Origin: Uranotaenia lowii | Taxonomy: Eukaryota; Arthropoda; Insecta; Diptera; Culicidae | Direction: 5' to 3' | Length of the DNA stretch: 64,000 nucleotides | Assembly (NCBI RefSeq): GCF_029784155.1 | Contig: NC_073693.1 | Span: forward strand, 220,671,770 to 220,735,769 | Shown: positions 33,740-45,359 of the stretch, in pieces | Position numbering within the stretch: the first letter of the stretch is position 1 | How the letters are laid out: every line of letters starts with the position of its first letter | The notes under the pieces: generated by a model | Told to the model about the DNA's origin: nothing | The model's database searches: none | Seen by the model: the letters and a program-made list of their open reading frames with translations, nothing else | Program-made: the position numbers and the translations under genes

Positions 33740-36097
33740 TTGTTTGTTGAATATTTCTTACTACAAACCTTTTTTTTACAACATCTTATGCTTTAAAACA
33801 GTAATTTTCAATAAAAATAGAGTTAAAGCAGAAAAACTCCATCAATATATATTTAGTGTGTTTCAAATGTTTTGAAAATTTCGACAGTAGGGTAAGTGTG
33901 CATAAATTCGTTATATTTTGTCAGGGGTTTTGAGATTTGATACGAGTAAGCCAAATCTTCAATTGTAAGATATAAATTTTTTAGGTAACTAAGTCCCAAA
34001 TTCTTAAAGGCACTCAGTTGAAGTTTAAAATAATAATTTTAAATAAAAAGTGTAACAGCGTTCCCAATATTTGTTCCTAATTCTACATTTGATTATCTTT
34101 CTTATTAGTTCAATGAGAAATTTCTACCTTTTTATTATAACTTTTATGATATTTTTTGGAATACGACCAGAGAATGTCAGTTTTTTATGTCAGTTTTGAA
34201 AAAAGTAGTGGATTTTAAGCATATAAAAAAACAAACTTTTCATTTTTCAATTCGTAGTAGTAGAAAAGTAGATAAGTAGAAAATTTAAAGTATGGGATAC
34301 TAATAAGCAGAGCATACAAAATTCACCGTCATCAGTCATAAAACTGTGACTGTGAAAAAGTTGAAGCAGTCGCATTCATAACAGACGCCTTCAAATGAGT
34401 AACTAAGCAAACAATCTCGTCTCAACCTTCAGTCAAATGAAGCGTCGGAATAATCATAGTCGCCTTCAGCCCGTCGTCATCTTTTTGACTGTGACGGAAA
34501 AATGTTTAGATGAAAAAACATCTTATGACGACGCCGAAAAACACAAGTTTCGTTATGGTCGTGGCTGAAAAAAAATCTGAAAACAACGATCATCGTTTCC
34601 GTTTTTGGAGATCAGTCCAGGATAGTTTGGGACCGGGGCATTTTCGAACGTAACATCAACTGTCACGACCGATGAGAATTCGCTAGGGACTAGAAGGACA
34701 ATATCGACTATGCGCAAAAAAATTGCCTTTCATAATTATCTATTTAAAAAATCCTTTATAATATTGTAATTCCGCAATTGGTAGTATTTTTTAAATCCGA
34801 ATTTTATTTGTTTTTGACACTAGCAAATCGCCCAATAAGCAATCCAAATACACACAATTTTTCGAATCATACATAAAATGCTTTGAACCGACGCCGTACA
34901 CTTGCTTGACGACCGTCGTTTGAAAAATAACATCCGTCACGTGAACAGACATCCATGACGATAGTTAAGCTTTTCCAGTCCCTTGAAGCTGGACTAGTAG
35001 TCAAATGAGATTTGAAACCATGTCAACTATGATGCTTGAAAAATGTCTGTTCTGCTAATAAGTTTACAACGTATTTCATTTAGACTCTTTTTTCAATTTT
35101 CCATTTCGATTCTGTTCTCGTTTTGAAGCTCTCTGAAACTTGATGGTTTACTTTTCTATTATTTTTAAGTCTTTTTTCAATCCTTTGTTTTTTCTTTTTC
35201 AAACAACTTGTTTGCAATTGCTTTTGTTATTTCTTGAATGCAATTTCAGCTGATAGAATAATAAAATATTTGTTTCTGTACATATTTACGATGTTACGAG
35301 GTAACTTCAAGAGATGCGAAAAATCGTCTGCTTTGCAAGTTCAATGATTTAATAAAAACGGAATTAGATAACTTGCCTCGATAAAAGAATTACTATTCAG
35401 TGCTTTTCTATCGCGTGTAGGTTTCTCAGATTGGTCTTCGATTTGAGGACGAATTGAGAAGCTTTGGACTATCATCGCCCATTAAATACATGTGACAAAT
35501 TTAGATTTTCCTGGTTTAGTAGAAGACTCCAAAAAGTTTTCCTTTTGTTCGTTCTGCCTCGCGCAGTTTTCAGCTGAAATATGTGTTTAAAAATTCTAAA
35601 TACCTACACATGAGCAGACATCTGTTCTCTATATATATTTCATTAATTTTTATGTTGAATCCTCCTGCAACTTTCGAGAAAACGATTTTATTGTAAAAGT
35701 AAAAGACAATGATTCAAACTAGTTCTTTTGAATTTTTGAGCAACGATTTTCTTCAAACTTTTTTACAATACTCATGCTCATACATTTGAAATAGACACCT
35801 CGTTTTTATTCAAAGCTCACTAAAATTCATTTATAGTTATGGTTTCTCTAAGCTGTGAAGCTTCATGTCTATTTACAGAACTTCTTCGGGTTTCTTAAAC
35901 AGCGCTCTTTAAAATCTTTCAAAAATATATTTTCGACATAAAGATATAGCTTTTAAATACACTAAAGTTAGGAAAAATTATCATGTTTTAACAGATAACC
36001 ATTTATTTAACAGTTTGTTGAAAATAAAGTTAAGTTAAATAAGTTCTAACATCTTTACGTCAATCATATTCATTTAAAAAACGCTATAACTTCAATA
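33740..36097. other. AT-rich spacer with possible old repeat
   Basis: No coding frame is present. TAGGGTAAGTGTGCATAA at about 33,889 resembles a TA-type MITE end without a partner. The stretch 34,330-35,040 is richer in GACGAC/GTCGTC and GTCAAATGA words and may be an old element, but I could not find ends. Confidence 0.35.
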
Positions 36098-36099
36098 TA

Positions 36100-37105
36100 C
36101 AGTACCGTTCATAATTGTATAGAAATTGGAAGCACGCGCACTGTCACTTCGATTTTAAACTTCCATAAGTTTTGACTCTGATGATATTTTTTGATCAAAT
36201 TTTCTGCATTAAATAGATCAACTATCACACTATTATATCACTAAATTGGAGCTTTCTGGAGTTTGTGTGGCCTGAGATACAGCCATTCTACGAAAATCGG
36301 GCTTTTTGGACTTTTCTCATTCAAACTGTAATATCTCAGAAACGACGCTATATTTTTTATTGAAATTTTGCAGAGCAATTTTTGAAATGTAAAGCTATCA
36401 TGTCTGAAATTTTTGAAAAGTTTTATCCATGGGATCAAAAGTTACGCGAGGTACAATTTTTCAGGCATGAACCTAAAAATGAGATTTCTATAGAATTTCG
36501 GACGATTATTTTCATAGGAAACTCCTATTTTATGTTTAACAACCAGTAAATCTATTTCAACCAAAAAATCAAAACAATATTGCGAGATTCTGATTTTAAA
36601 ACACAAATAGATCTTTAATTTCATTTTTTCATTTCATCATTGCTTTTGCCAGACATTTTTTGACTGTTTTGTGGATGGAAACGATTATGTTCTCATGAAT
36701 CGTCCAAAATTCTATAGAAATCGCATTTTTAGGTTCATGCCTGAAAAATTGTACCTCCCGTGACTTTTGATCCCATCGATAAAACTTTCCAAAAACTTCA
36801 GACATGCTTACTTTATATTTCAACAATCACTCTGCAAAATTTCAACAAAAAAAGTAGCGTCGTTTCTGAGATATTGCAGTATGAATGATAAAAGTCCAAA
36901 AAGTCCGATTTTCGTAGAATTACTGTATCTCAGGCCACACAAACTCCAGAAAACTCAAATTTTGTGATATAATAGTATGATAGTTGATCTATCCAACGCC
37001 GAAAATTTGATCAAAAAATATCATCAGGGTCAAATGTTATGGAAGTTCAAAGTCGAAGTGACAGTGCGTGTGCTTCCAATTTCTATACAATTATGAACGG
37101 TACTG
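36100..37105. mobile_element. Tc1-like foldback element, 1,006 bp
   Basis: The ends CAGTACCGTTCATAATTGTA and its inverted partner are flanked by TA (36,098-36,099 and 37,106-37,107). The inverted arms extend about 420 bp on each side, with a ~140-bp centre near 36,530-36,670. Matching arm blocks include AAAACTTTTGATCCCAT-like and GAAACGACGCTA-like sequences. CAGT ends plus TA are typical of Tc1. No transposase is encoded. Confidence 0.9.
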
Positions 37106-37107
37106 TA

Positions 37108-37554
37108 GTTTGGAACACTTTGACTATGTCCAACATTAAGAACACACTGAAAAAAGTGTTCCTAATTATGGACACAGCATTTCTCTAGTTAAGACTTAAT
37201 AAAAACATGATTTACCAGTCAAATTACAAAAATCATTGTGATTAACAATCCGACAATAATTTTCAAAAAATCGGTTGAAAAGTTCTGCTTATAGCTTCCA
37301 TTTATAAAACTATGTTTTTTTAAGGAATATGCTAAGAATCCCGTTCAATTTGGACATATTTTGAAACAAACCAGTTTTTACTTAAAATTTTAGGAGTAAG
37401 AAAACAAAATTGTGTGTATGATTAAAGTTAAGATTTTCCGTTGCATTACCAATTTTTTGTAGTTCTGATAGGTCGAAAATAACATCACAAACAGTCAAAA
37501 TCAAACGATATGTTAACATTAGGTACACATGCCAAATTAGGAACACCCACCCTA
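37108..37554. mobile_element. MITE remnant ending GGAACACCCACCCTA
   Basis: The right end reads TTAGGAACACCCACCCTA. Internal GTTCCTAATTATGGACAC-like blocks repeat the terminal motif. The left terminus is missing, perhaps cut by the neighbouring foldback at 37,105. The stretch 37,555-37,990 contains nothing recognised. Confidence 0.45.
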
Positions 37555-37990
37555 CATTGCAATCTCGGTGAAATTTTTTCTGCAGTGTTAAATACTGGCC
37601 AGATAGCTTATCTTCATAATCAATGTTTAGAAATCAAATCTCCTCAGGTGACCAATGATAAGTTAAGAAAATCTGACATCAATTCAGTGACCTCAATTGA
37701 TGCATTTTGACTTCCAAAACCTTGGTGGATTTGGTTTGGCTTCATTTCTGTAGAGATCCAAAAAAATAATGTGCGAAAATAATGCGGTTTTTTTTCACCA
37801 TCTAAGAGCCAGATTTTTTTCGCTGAAAAATTCACAAAAGTTCAGTTTTATTTTCAAAACATCTTTTGTACGAACTTTTCTGCGACAAAAATTTGTCGTT
37901 GGAGTAAATTTGTCTACTGTTTTTTTTCTTCAAGTAAATATGGCATAACCACAGGGGCTGAAAAACTAGATTTTTAGACTAGATTTTTAG

Positions 37991-38590
37991 TAGGGAAGAG
38001 TGGGGTAAGGTGGGCCATGTGGAAACGTGAGCCACTCTAAACATCTCAGCTGTGTGTTGAGATAAAAATCCCAATCCAACTGTCATCGTAGTCGCTTTGC
38101 GTAAGCATGTTTTTCTATATGTTGTTGACTTATGTAAGCACCATATGCTTCTTTTATTTAACTAGCCTGGAAAAATGTACTTACATGATTAGGAAGCACC
38201 CGCAAAATTGCATCCGTGGAAGGCCTAAAGTACATAACAAAAATATGCTCATACGCTTATGATCTTAGTTTTGTCATGTTCTTTCACGTGGAAAAGAAAT
38301 TTTCGATGACACATCAGTAAGTCACACAAACGCAACCAATTTGCAAATGATTGCTTGTGGGGAATCGTGGGCCACATTTTGTGGGGTATCTTGGGCCACC
38401 TATATTTTAGTGTTTTTATACATATTCAGAACTTAAAATACGTTATTACTATCTGTAAAGTTTTCTTATGCCAAATGAAGAGTTATGAAAAATGTTTTGT
38501 CCATCTTTTCTAATGCGATAGAGACGAACACAAATCCTATTGGGTGGCCCATGTTCTCCACAGTTTTTCAAAATCAAAAGAAAAAAAATT
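37991..38590. mobile_element. One-ended MITE-like sequence (GGGCCA motifs)
   Basis: TAGGGAAGAGTGGGGTAAGG then TGGGCCATG starts at 37,991. TGGGCCACAT and TGGGCCACC recur at about 38,370 and 38,392, and GTGGCCCATG at 38,545. This resembles mosquito TA-type elements with internal repeats of the terminal motif. I did not find the complementary right end. Confidence 0.5.
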
Positions 38591-38935
38591 CTTTTTTTTA
38601 AAACAGTCAGAACTCGGAAAATCAATGATGTCAAATAAAGTGAATCAATCAGGGCCAAATCCTTTCATATCGTCGTACAACGTCTTATTTCGTTGATGAA
38701 TATTTAACAGCAAGTTTCATATCCAGGTTATATTGAGTGGACCATAATAAGTCCCTAAGGTATTAAGTTTTTTTTTTCGACATTGTTCACATAGCAATTA
38801 ACTTGACCCAAAAATGGCACGTCCTCCTGCAATGGGCTTGATTCAGACTAACTGTGAAAAATCAAAACTTTATTTTCAAATTTCTCTCCCTTATCACCTT
38901 AACTAGATGGAATGAATTTATTATTAAACACCTTT

Positions 38936-39010
38936 TGGAATCAAGTTATTTCATGTTACTACGGTTAATTCATTGCTTGAACTGAAAATTTTACTTGGAA
39001 AAAATCTCTA
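38936..39010 (+). repeat. Dispersed ~75-bp repeat, copy 1
   Basis: The core AGTTATTTCATGTTACTACGG then GAACTGAAAATTTTACTTGG recurs, slightly changed, at 55,528-55,600 in the same orientation. No terminal structure was found. A CCCCCCCCCCC run lies at about 39,041. Confidence 0.65.
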
Positions 39011-39249
39011 TGGGGGAGAGGGGGAACCTCTAAACTACACCCCCCCCCCCCTTTGCACGGACTTAAATTGTGACCCATTCGAATTCAAACATTTGTTCGA
39101 AGACGGAACCCAAGAAATAAACATTTGTCGTGGCGTCGGATAACTTTAAGACTCTTTTACGAAAAAAAAAGTAAATTATTGTTTCTTTTCGTCATATTCG
39201 GTTGAAAAACTCTGTACAAAAACTAAACACCAGTTTTTTTGTAGCCAGG

Positions 39250-40620
39250 GATTTCCGTTGAAGAAGATAGGAGCCTCAGGGTATCACTTCAACCAAGCGT
39301 CTCCATCATATTCTCATTCACTAACGAAAGATTTTCCTTCGCAGGGGTATAAGCCAATCTCATCAGAAAATCGCCAGCCGCTCACTCTCTCCGGCATTTT
39401 TAATAGAGAAAATAAGTTTTCCCACCCGCCGTAATTTCTCTGTTTACATTTTCCTCGAACGCTGTTGCTTATGTTCCTATCGTTGTCTCGTGTTGCTCGA
39501 CCGGCGATTGTCGCGATTTATTGAGGTAGGGTAACTCATTCTCTCACCCTTCTCACGAGGAGGTCTCGTCAACCAAACGGAAGTGCCGCTGAAGAGTTCC
39601 TCCCACGGCTAGGTCGCTCCACTTAGGACGTTTGGCGAACAAAAGAAAACAGCCGTTCTCCCCAGGAAAAGCGGTCAACCGATTTCGGTAGTAGATTTAG
39701 TACTCCGATAAACTCATTCAATGGTAGAGCGCTCAGGGCTTCAAGCCTAAATAGCATGAGCTCTCCTGGCGCGCGGCAGATTTCTTTATTGTATCGGCGT
39801 TTTCGGTGTGGTGCGTGCCACTTTTTTTTGCTTTTTCCTTCGTGTATCTGGATTATATTTCGCCGATGCTCCTTAGACAAGCACCCGGTTCTGGTTAGTG
39901 CAAAGTATAGAGTTGTAAACCAACCCGAGTCGAGTGTGGAAGTTCACAGTCAGCATTCTGCCTCAGGAGGATTCAAATGTGAGTGTGGCGAAAAAACTTC
40001 ACCGGATCTACTAACTAACCGGATGTGTTACTATAGTTGGATGTCGTCGACCTGCATACGGTGTGCCGCCAATAAACGGTTGGGAATTATTAATGCAAAC
40101 ATTTTTCCCATTCAGCGACGACTAAGAAGTCGAGTGATTGTGATTGGATTGGCTTAGAGCTACATATGTCTAAGTGGGTGCTACGTGATTAGAATTTTTC
40201 GCAATCAGCTGTCCGTTCGGTTGGAAGGATTCGGGAGAATGAATCATCTATATATGAAGTGATTTATGCTTGGTAGTGAAGAATACCTCGAGCCATGAAA
40301 AATTCAAAACGCCTTTCGTAGTGAACGGAGAAGCGCGGGTGGAAAATAACCCCCGATTCAGCGTTGTGTCTGTGTCGTGAAGCTTCTTTTTTCAAACGAA
40401 ACACCTACGAACCAGCCCTGAGAGCAGAAAATTTGAGTTGTGCTGATACGGCTTTGGAATTGATGGTGTTTTTATTTTGTTTTTGGGTTTTTCTGTTGTT
40501 GCTGAAGGTGGTGAGGTAACATCGTAAGAGCCCATCATCGTCAGAAAACGCGGGTGGAAGGCTAACCAGCAAAAGTGAAACCCAGTACAGTACCAGTCGT
40601 GGAAAGATAGTTGTTTTTTA
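39250..40620. other. GC-richer unique-looking block, possible host 5' region
   Basis: Base composition is clearly less AT-rich than the surroundings and no transposon signature is present. Such blocks in AT-rich insect DNA are often promoters, 5' exons or conserved non-coding DNA. The open frame at 39,756-40,157 plus (133 codons, several cysteines) has no motif I recognise. GAGGTAACATC near 40,509 is only a weak donor. I do not call a gene. Confidence 0.3.
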
Positions 40621-42164
40621 AATGATTTAAAACCCTAACAACAATTCAAAAAAAAATATTCAGGAATTACTTTTTTGTGTTTTATTGATGTTCATTTAAA
40701 AATAATTTAGTTAATCTTTAGACCGAGGATAGTGATTTAAAAAAAAAATTTCTTCACTTAAAATAAGGATAATAGTACCATATTTGATCGTTTTTGGATG
40801 TTTTCAACTCCAAACGTAAGACAAAGTTAGTCCCGAAAAATATATCTTATAGCAGCAAAAACGCCAAAACCCTCGATGAGGCTTCTGAATTTTTTGCAAA
40901 TATTTCCACTGCATTTACAGCGTAAAAAATGGAACCTTGGTCACAAAACTGCAATTAACGCTCAACCAGCATAGCTTTTCTACAGCTTGTAGCAAAATTT
41001 CCTGTTTTAAAGTTAACATTTAAGATAACATGGGTCAACAAGTTCACTTTTTTTATGTCAAGAGTTTTAGAGCTGGTTTTGACTAATTTGAGGGCGTCAA
41101 GTTGAAATATTTATTCAATCAGTGCTTCTCTCGCAGCTCTTTTTTTCGAGATCCAAGAGTTTGTTCGAAAAAAAATGGTAGCTTTGAAGAATATCTTAAA
41201 ACATTTTAAATATTCTTAAACAAAAGGTTTTAAATAAATAATCAACTTTTCCGAACACTGCAAATGATTTTGATTTCTAAAAAAAAAAGATACATAATTA
41301 AAGTTACAATACAATTTTGTCTTTATTTCCCGTTCGCTTGACATGCAAAATTTAAAGGAAATTTCAATGAAACTTTAAACCAGAAGAAATCTTAGCTAAT
41401 TTTCAAAGCAACAATCAAAACGTTTTGCGGTTTTTAACAAAGTTATTGAACGAATCAAAATTTGCAATATCAATAGTTCAGAAATGTCATATGTCATATA
41501 ATGAATTTTGACCTAGCTGGTTTAACCGGCCTTGTTCAAGTTCTTGAAAAGGTTGTAGTCCTTATGTAAAGTTTCTCATTTTCTAAATGTATTGCATTCT
41601 GTTCTTTTTAATTTAGTGTTTTATAAACTTGTTATTTTTCCTCAAAGAGCCAAAAACAAACATTGCAGCATTTGGATGTTCTGGTTTGAAAATTCCAGAA
41701 TATTTTGGTGGCGATTAACGTGTTCCTTTATTATTAAATGCCATAAGTGAAGTTTGGAACTAAACGGCTCTATCTATTAAAAAACTTTTAATTGAAAAAC
41801 AGTTTGTTTATCATGAAAATACTAAAAAAAATAATGTTCAGGCAAACATCACACACAACCTTTAAAATAAAGATTTTTGTCCCGAGGAGAGTAACAGTTA
41901 TTTTTTTTAAATAAAGCTAGGCACTATCTTCACGTCTGTTTGTTTGAATATTGCTCATTCAGTTTTGCAAAATACATAAAATTTCTTTAATAAAAAAGTT
42001 GATGTATTATGAGGCCATACATCAGTTCAAGACATAATAGAATTCATGAATATTATAGGTTCAATTTTTTTTTTTAAATAATTTTCTCTGACAGCTAATT
42101 TCACAATCGAAAATCTCATAAAAAAATACAATAAGTAGGTATTTATAAGAAAGGCTGTTGCTCA
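40621..42164. other. AT-rich spacer
   Basis: No open frames, terminal repeats or tandem repeats were recognised. Confidence 0.5.
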
Positions 42165-42249
42165 GTATCAGAACTTGATAGCTTACTTCTCTTCAACTCT
42201 ATCGATATAAATCACCACAAATAAGGAGTGTTTACGAAAGAGTAAGTAC

Positions 42250-43948
42250 AATAGTGGAGAATTTCACACTTTCGAAGCAATAAGTAGTCAAGATTTTGAT
42301 GAAATAGTTAACGACATAAAACCCTCAGCTGGTATCGAAAATGTCTCCCTAAAAATTTATAAGGATTCGTTGCTGGTATTAGCCAACCCGTTGAGAAATG
42401 TCATAAACACGAGTCTGCAGTTAGGAATAATACCTAAAACGTGGAAGTGTTCTTCTGTAGTTCCCATTGGAAAACAGAAAAATGCACAAGAGGCGACGTT
42501 TTATCGTTCTATAAAAATGTTAGAAATTCAAGAAAAGATGCTAGAATTAGCATTAAAACAGCAATTTTTACGCTTTATTGAGTGTGAAGACATATTGATT
42601 GTTGAACAGTCTGGATTCAGGAAGCAGCATTCAACTGAATCTGCTGTTAACTTAATACTTCGATATTGGAAGATTAACATTGAAAACGGAAACTATTGAT
42701 CGGTTACTGCTGTTAGAAGTGTTGGTAAAAATTGGCATCAATGGTACGGTTCTAAGCTGCTTCAAAAATTATTTGGAGAATAGAATGCAACGAACAAAGT
42801 ATGGTTCATCTTACTCGCGATACAGAGAAAATAACCTGGGAGTTCCCCAAGGAAGTGTATTGGGTCCCTTGTTATTTATATTGTACATCAATGACATGAA
42901 AATGTGCTTAAATCACGGCCGTCTGAAGTTATTTGCAGATGATTCCGTCTCCTATTGGAGTGGAAATGACCTAGAACTCGTTGTACAAAAAGCAAATGAT
43001 GATTTGAAAAATATTGCAGATTTTTTGAAACACAGAAAATTATGCCTAAATCTTGATAAAACCAACTGGCTGAGTATTGGAAATCGCAAAATAGGAGTAA
43101 GCCCTAAGTTATTAATCGATGGTTGTGAGATCAAAAGGGTTCGTCAAGTACAAGTCGATGAAAAATTGAATTTTATAGCTCACATAGACTACACAATCAA
43201 ACAGATTGCCGTGAAATACGGTGTACTTTGTAGAGTAAGTAGATATATCACAGAGAACAGACGTACAAGCTCGAACAAAAAATCTTCCAAAAAGTGTGTA
43301 AAATTTCAAATGCTGACATTCAAAAAATACGTTAGAAATTGACTTGAAATAGTGCCATCTATTGCGCCGTTCAAAAGTTACAAATCAAATTTTCAAATGG
43401 CCAGTTTTCGAAAAGGCCCATCCAAAAAAACAAAAAAAAAGTTCAGAACTATCGTTGGAAATTTTACACAAGTTTCGTGGGCTAGCTTGTATGTCTGTTC
43501 TCTGTGGATATATGACTTTCTGGTCGAAAAAAATTTACGTTAAATCTGTCATCATGCCACTCTTCGACTATTGCGCTACAATTTTACTGCATGCATCTGA
43601 TACACAAACAAAGCACCTACAAAGAATTCAAAATACGAGATAATGCGAGTAGTGATACGATGTAATCGATACACACCAAGTACATTGATGCTCGACATAC
43701 TTCAATGGTTGCCAGTGAAACAGAGAATTGCGTATAACAGTTTGATTTTTATATATAAAATGAAGAACGGAATGTTACCGGATTACTTATTGGACGATCT
43801 GCAGTACGGCAACGATGTACATAGCTACAATACGAGAAGAGCCCACGATTTCAGATTACCGAATACGAGAAAGAAAATGACAAAACGATCAGTTTTCTAC
43901 AACGGTCTAAAAATGTTTAACAGCCTGCCGCAGACAGTTCAAACATAA
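42250..43948 (+). pseudogene. LINE reverse transcriptase remnant (motif A lost)
   Basis: Order on the plus strand: KPSAGIENVSLKIYKDS (about 42,325), NTSLQLGIIPKTWK, QSGFRKQHSTESAVNLIL at 42,610-42,665, then ETIDRLLLLEVLVKIG (42,684 on), LGVPQGSVLGPLLFILYIND (motif B), LFADDS (motif C, 42,932), and LCLNLDKTNW. Between QSGFRKQHS and ETIDRLL the segment that normally holds the first catalytic Asp (a DFxxAF-type block) is missing, with a frame change at about 42,695. After the MITE the frame resumes with KSVIMPLFDYCATILLHA, LQWLPVKQRIAYNSLIFIYK and FYNGLKMFNSLP, the typical C-terminal region of CR1/L2-like elements. Confidence 0.87.
43249..43506. mobile_element. 258-bp MITE inserted in the LINE RT
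   Basis: The ends CACAGAGAACAGAC and GTCTGTTCTCTGTG are perfect inverted repeats, extending imperfectly to GTACAAGCT. The flanking duplication is GATATAT at 43,242-43,248 and 43,507-43,513. Removing the element and one duplication puts the LINE codons on either side back in one frame. No coding capacity. Confidence 0.92.
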
Positions 43949-44175
43949 ACACTTTCAAGAAATTGGCTGTGATGAAAATCTGGCAAAATACCAGATATAA
44001 AATTGTACGGCGATGGACATACGCGGGAGTTAGGACTTGTTTGTACAGAATTAGATAAAATAATGCAAACAGAATTATCCATAGGATAAACTGTCCCTCC
44101 CACTTCTAAAGAAGCGTATGGGGTGAAGGAAGGACCCAATTGGGCCTGTGGGACCATCACAAAAAAAAAGAAAGT

Positions 44176-45350
44176 TGACACCAATTTTTTAAGGCTAATG
44201 ATAAGTTCTTGAATAAAAATATATAATTAGGTTTAAAAATCGACAAATAGTGAACATTTCATCTGCGAGAAGTCAGTAGCAGTAATTTTTAACCAATCAC
44301 GACATTCACTTTTTAATTTGACATGATCCCATATTTTCTGAATTTATCGATTACAACTAACAAATGTGGTATTCGATACATTACAATGATCCTACATCAT
44401 CAATGCCAATTTAAGCGATTTTCCAAATCCAATATGAAAATTTGATCATTGAGTGTATTGTATGTTTGGTTTTAACTTTGCACACTAAAGGACTTTTCCT
44501 CCAATTAAAGTTTTCGATACTTGCCATAATATTTTAATCTTCTATTTGGAGATTAAACTCTTTATTCGGATATTTAATAATTTCATATGAAAACCAAAAT
44601 AAGTTAAACACTCGTAAAATCTTATTGTGAATTCTTGACTTCATTCAAATTCTGAATAAACCAGTCAATCATTGTTCATTTAATTTTTTTAATGTAGAAA
44701 TATGTATGTGTTTTAAATAAAAGTTTCAATATAATTGTATTCCAGACTCCAGTTACGATTTACGGTTTTACGATCTGTTTTGTAGATTTATTGTTTAATT
44801 GAACATCTTTTGGTCTTCTGATTTCAAGTATTTAATTTTAATCTTTATGAAATATCTTTGCTGTATTTTTTTTTACTTTTTAATTATCTTAGTTCAAGTC
44901 CGAAATGCATCATTTCTGGTTTTGAATTTATAATTCAAATTGAGGTATAGATTTCTACTTATTTGATATTTTTTTATTTCAAACTCATTTAACACTTAAA
45001 ATTTAATTGAAGTTTGTTTTCTTTGTTTTTCCGGTTGTTTCTTTAAATTTGTACAGCGATTTTAATCTCTTATTTTTTTAATTACTCCAATTAATCTAAC
45101 ACTTTGTTTCATACACATTAGTAACAAATGTGCGAAAGAAGTGAATAATGTGTTGTTCGATTTTTTTTCTTGATGATCACATCATTTCCAACTGTTTGAT
45201 ATTATTTTTAGAAATCTTAAAAAAATGAAGGGTTAATTCATTTTTAAGTGTACACTTTGAACTTCACAAAGCTAGCTTAAACTTAAATACTTGTCGTTTT
45301 TATCCAAATTCATTGAGTTAAATTAAGAATTCAAAGTTTCAGTGTATTAC
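44176..45350. other. AT-rich spacer
   Basis: No coding frames or repeat ends were recognised. The region is dominated by short A/T words. Confidence 0.5.
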
Positions 45351-45359
45351 ATATTCGAT

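Larger units (their letters stand above)
42165..44175 (+). mobile_element. CR1/L2-like LINE, 5' truncated, with 3' tail
   Basis: The plus strand carries the RT domain and C-terminal domain, then a 3' untranslated part ending GGGCCTGTGGGACCATCAC and an A-run at about 44,162-44,171. The endonuclease is absent. A 258-bp MITE interrupts it at 43,249-43,506. A short inverted copy of its 3' end is at 13,726-13,795. Confidence 0.87.

Noticed and set aside
39718..39770. tRNA-Ala-like string AATGGTAGAGCGCTCAGG
   Set aside because: It resembles an A-box region, but no B box, acceptor stem or anticodon arm can be formed around it.
39756..40157. 133-codon cysteine-containing frame as a gene
   Set aside because: There is no recognisable motif or splice context, and an overlapping frame exists on the other strand. 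It is kept only as part of a possible 5' region.
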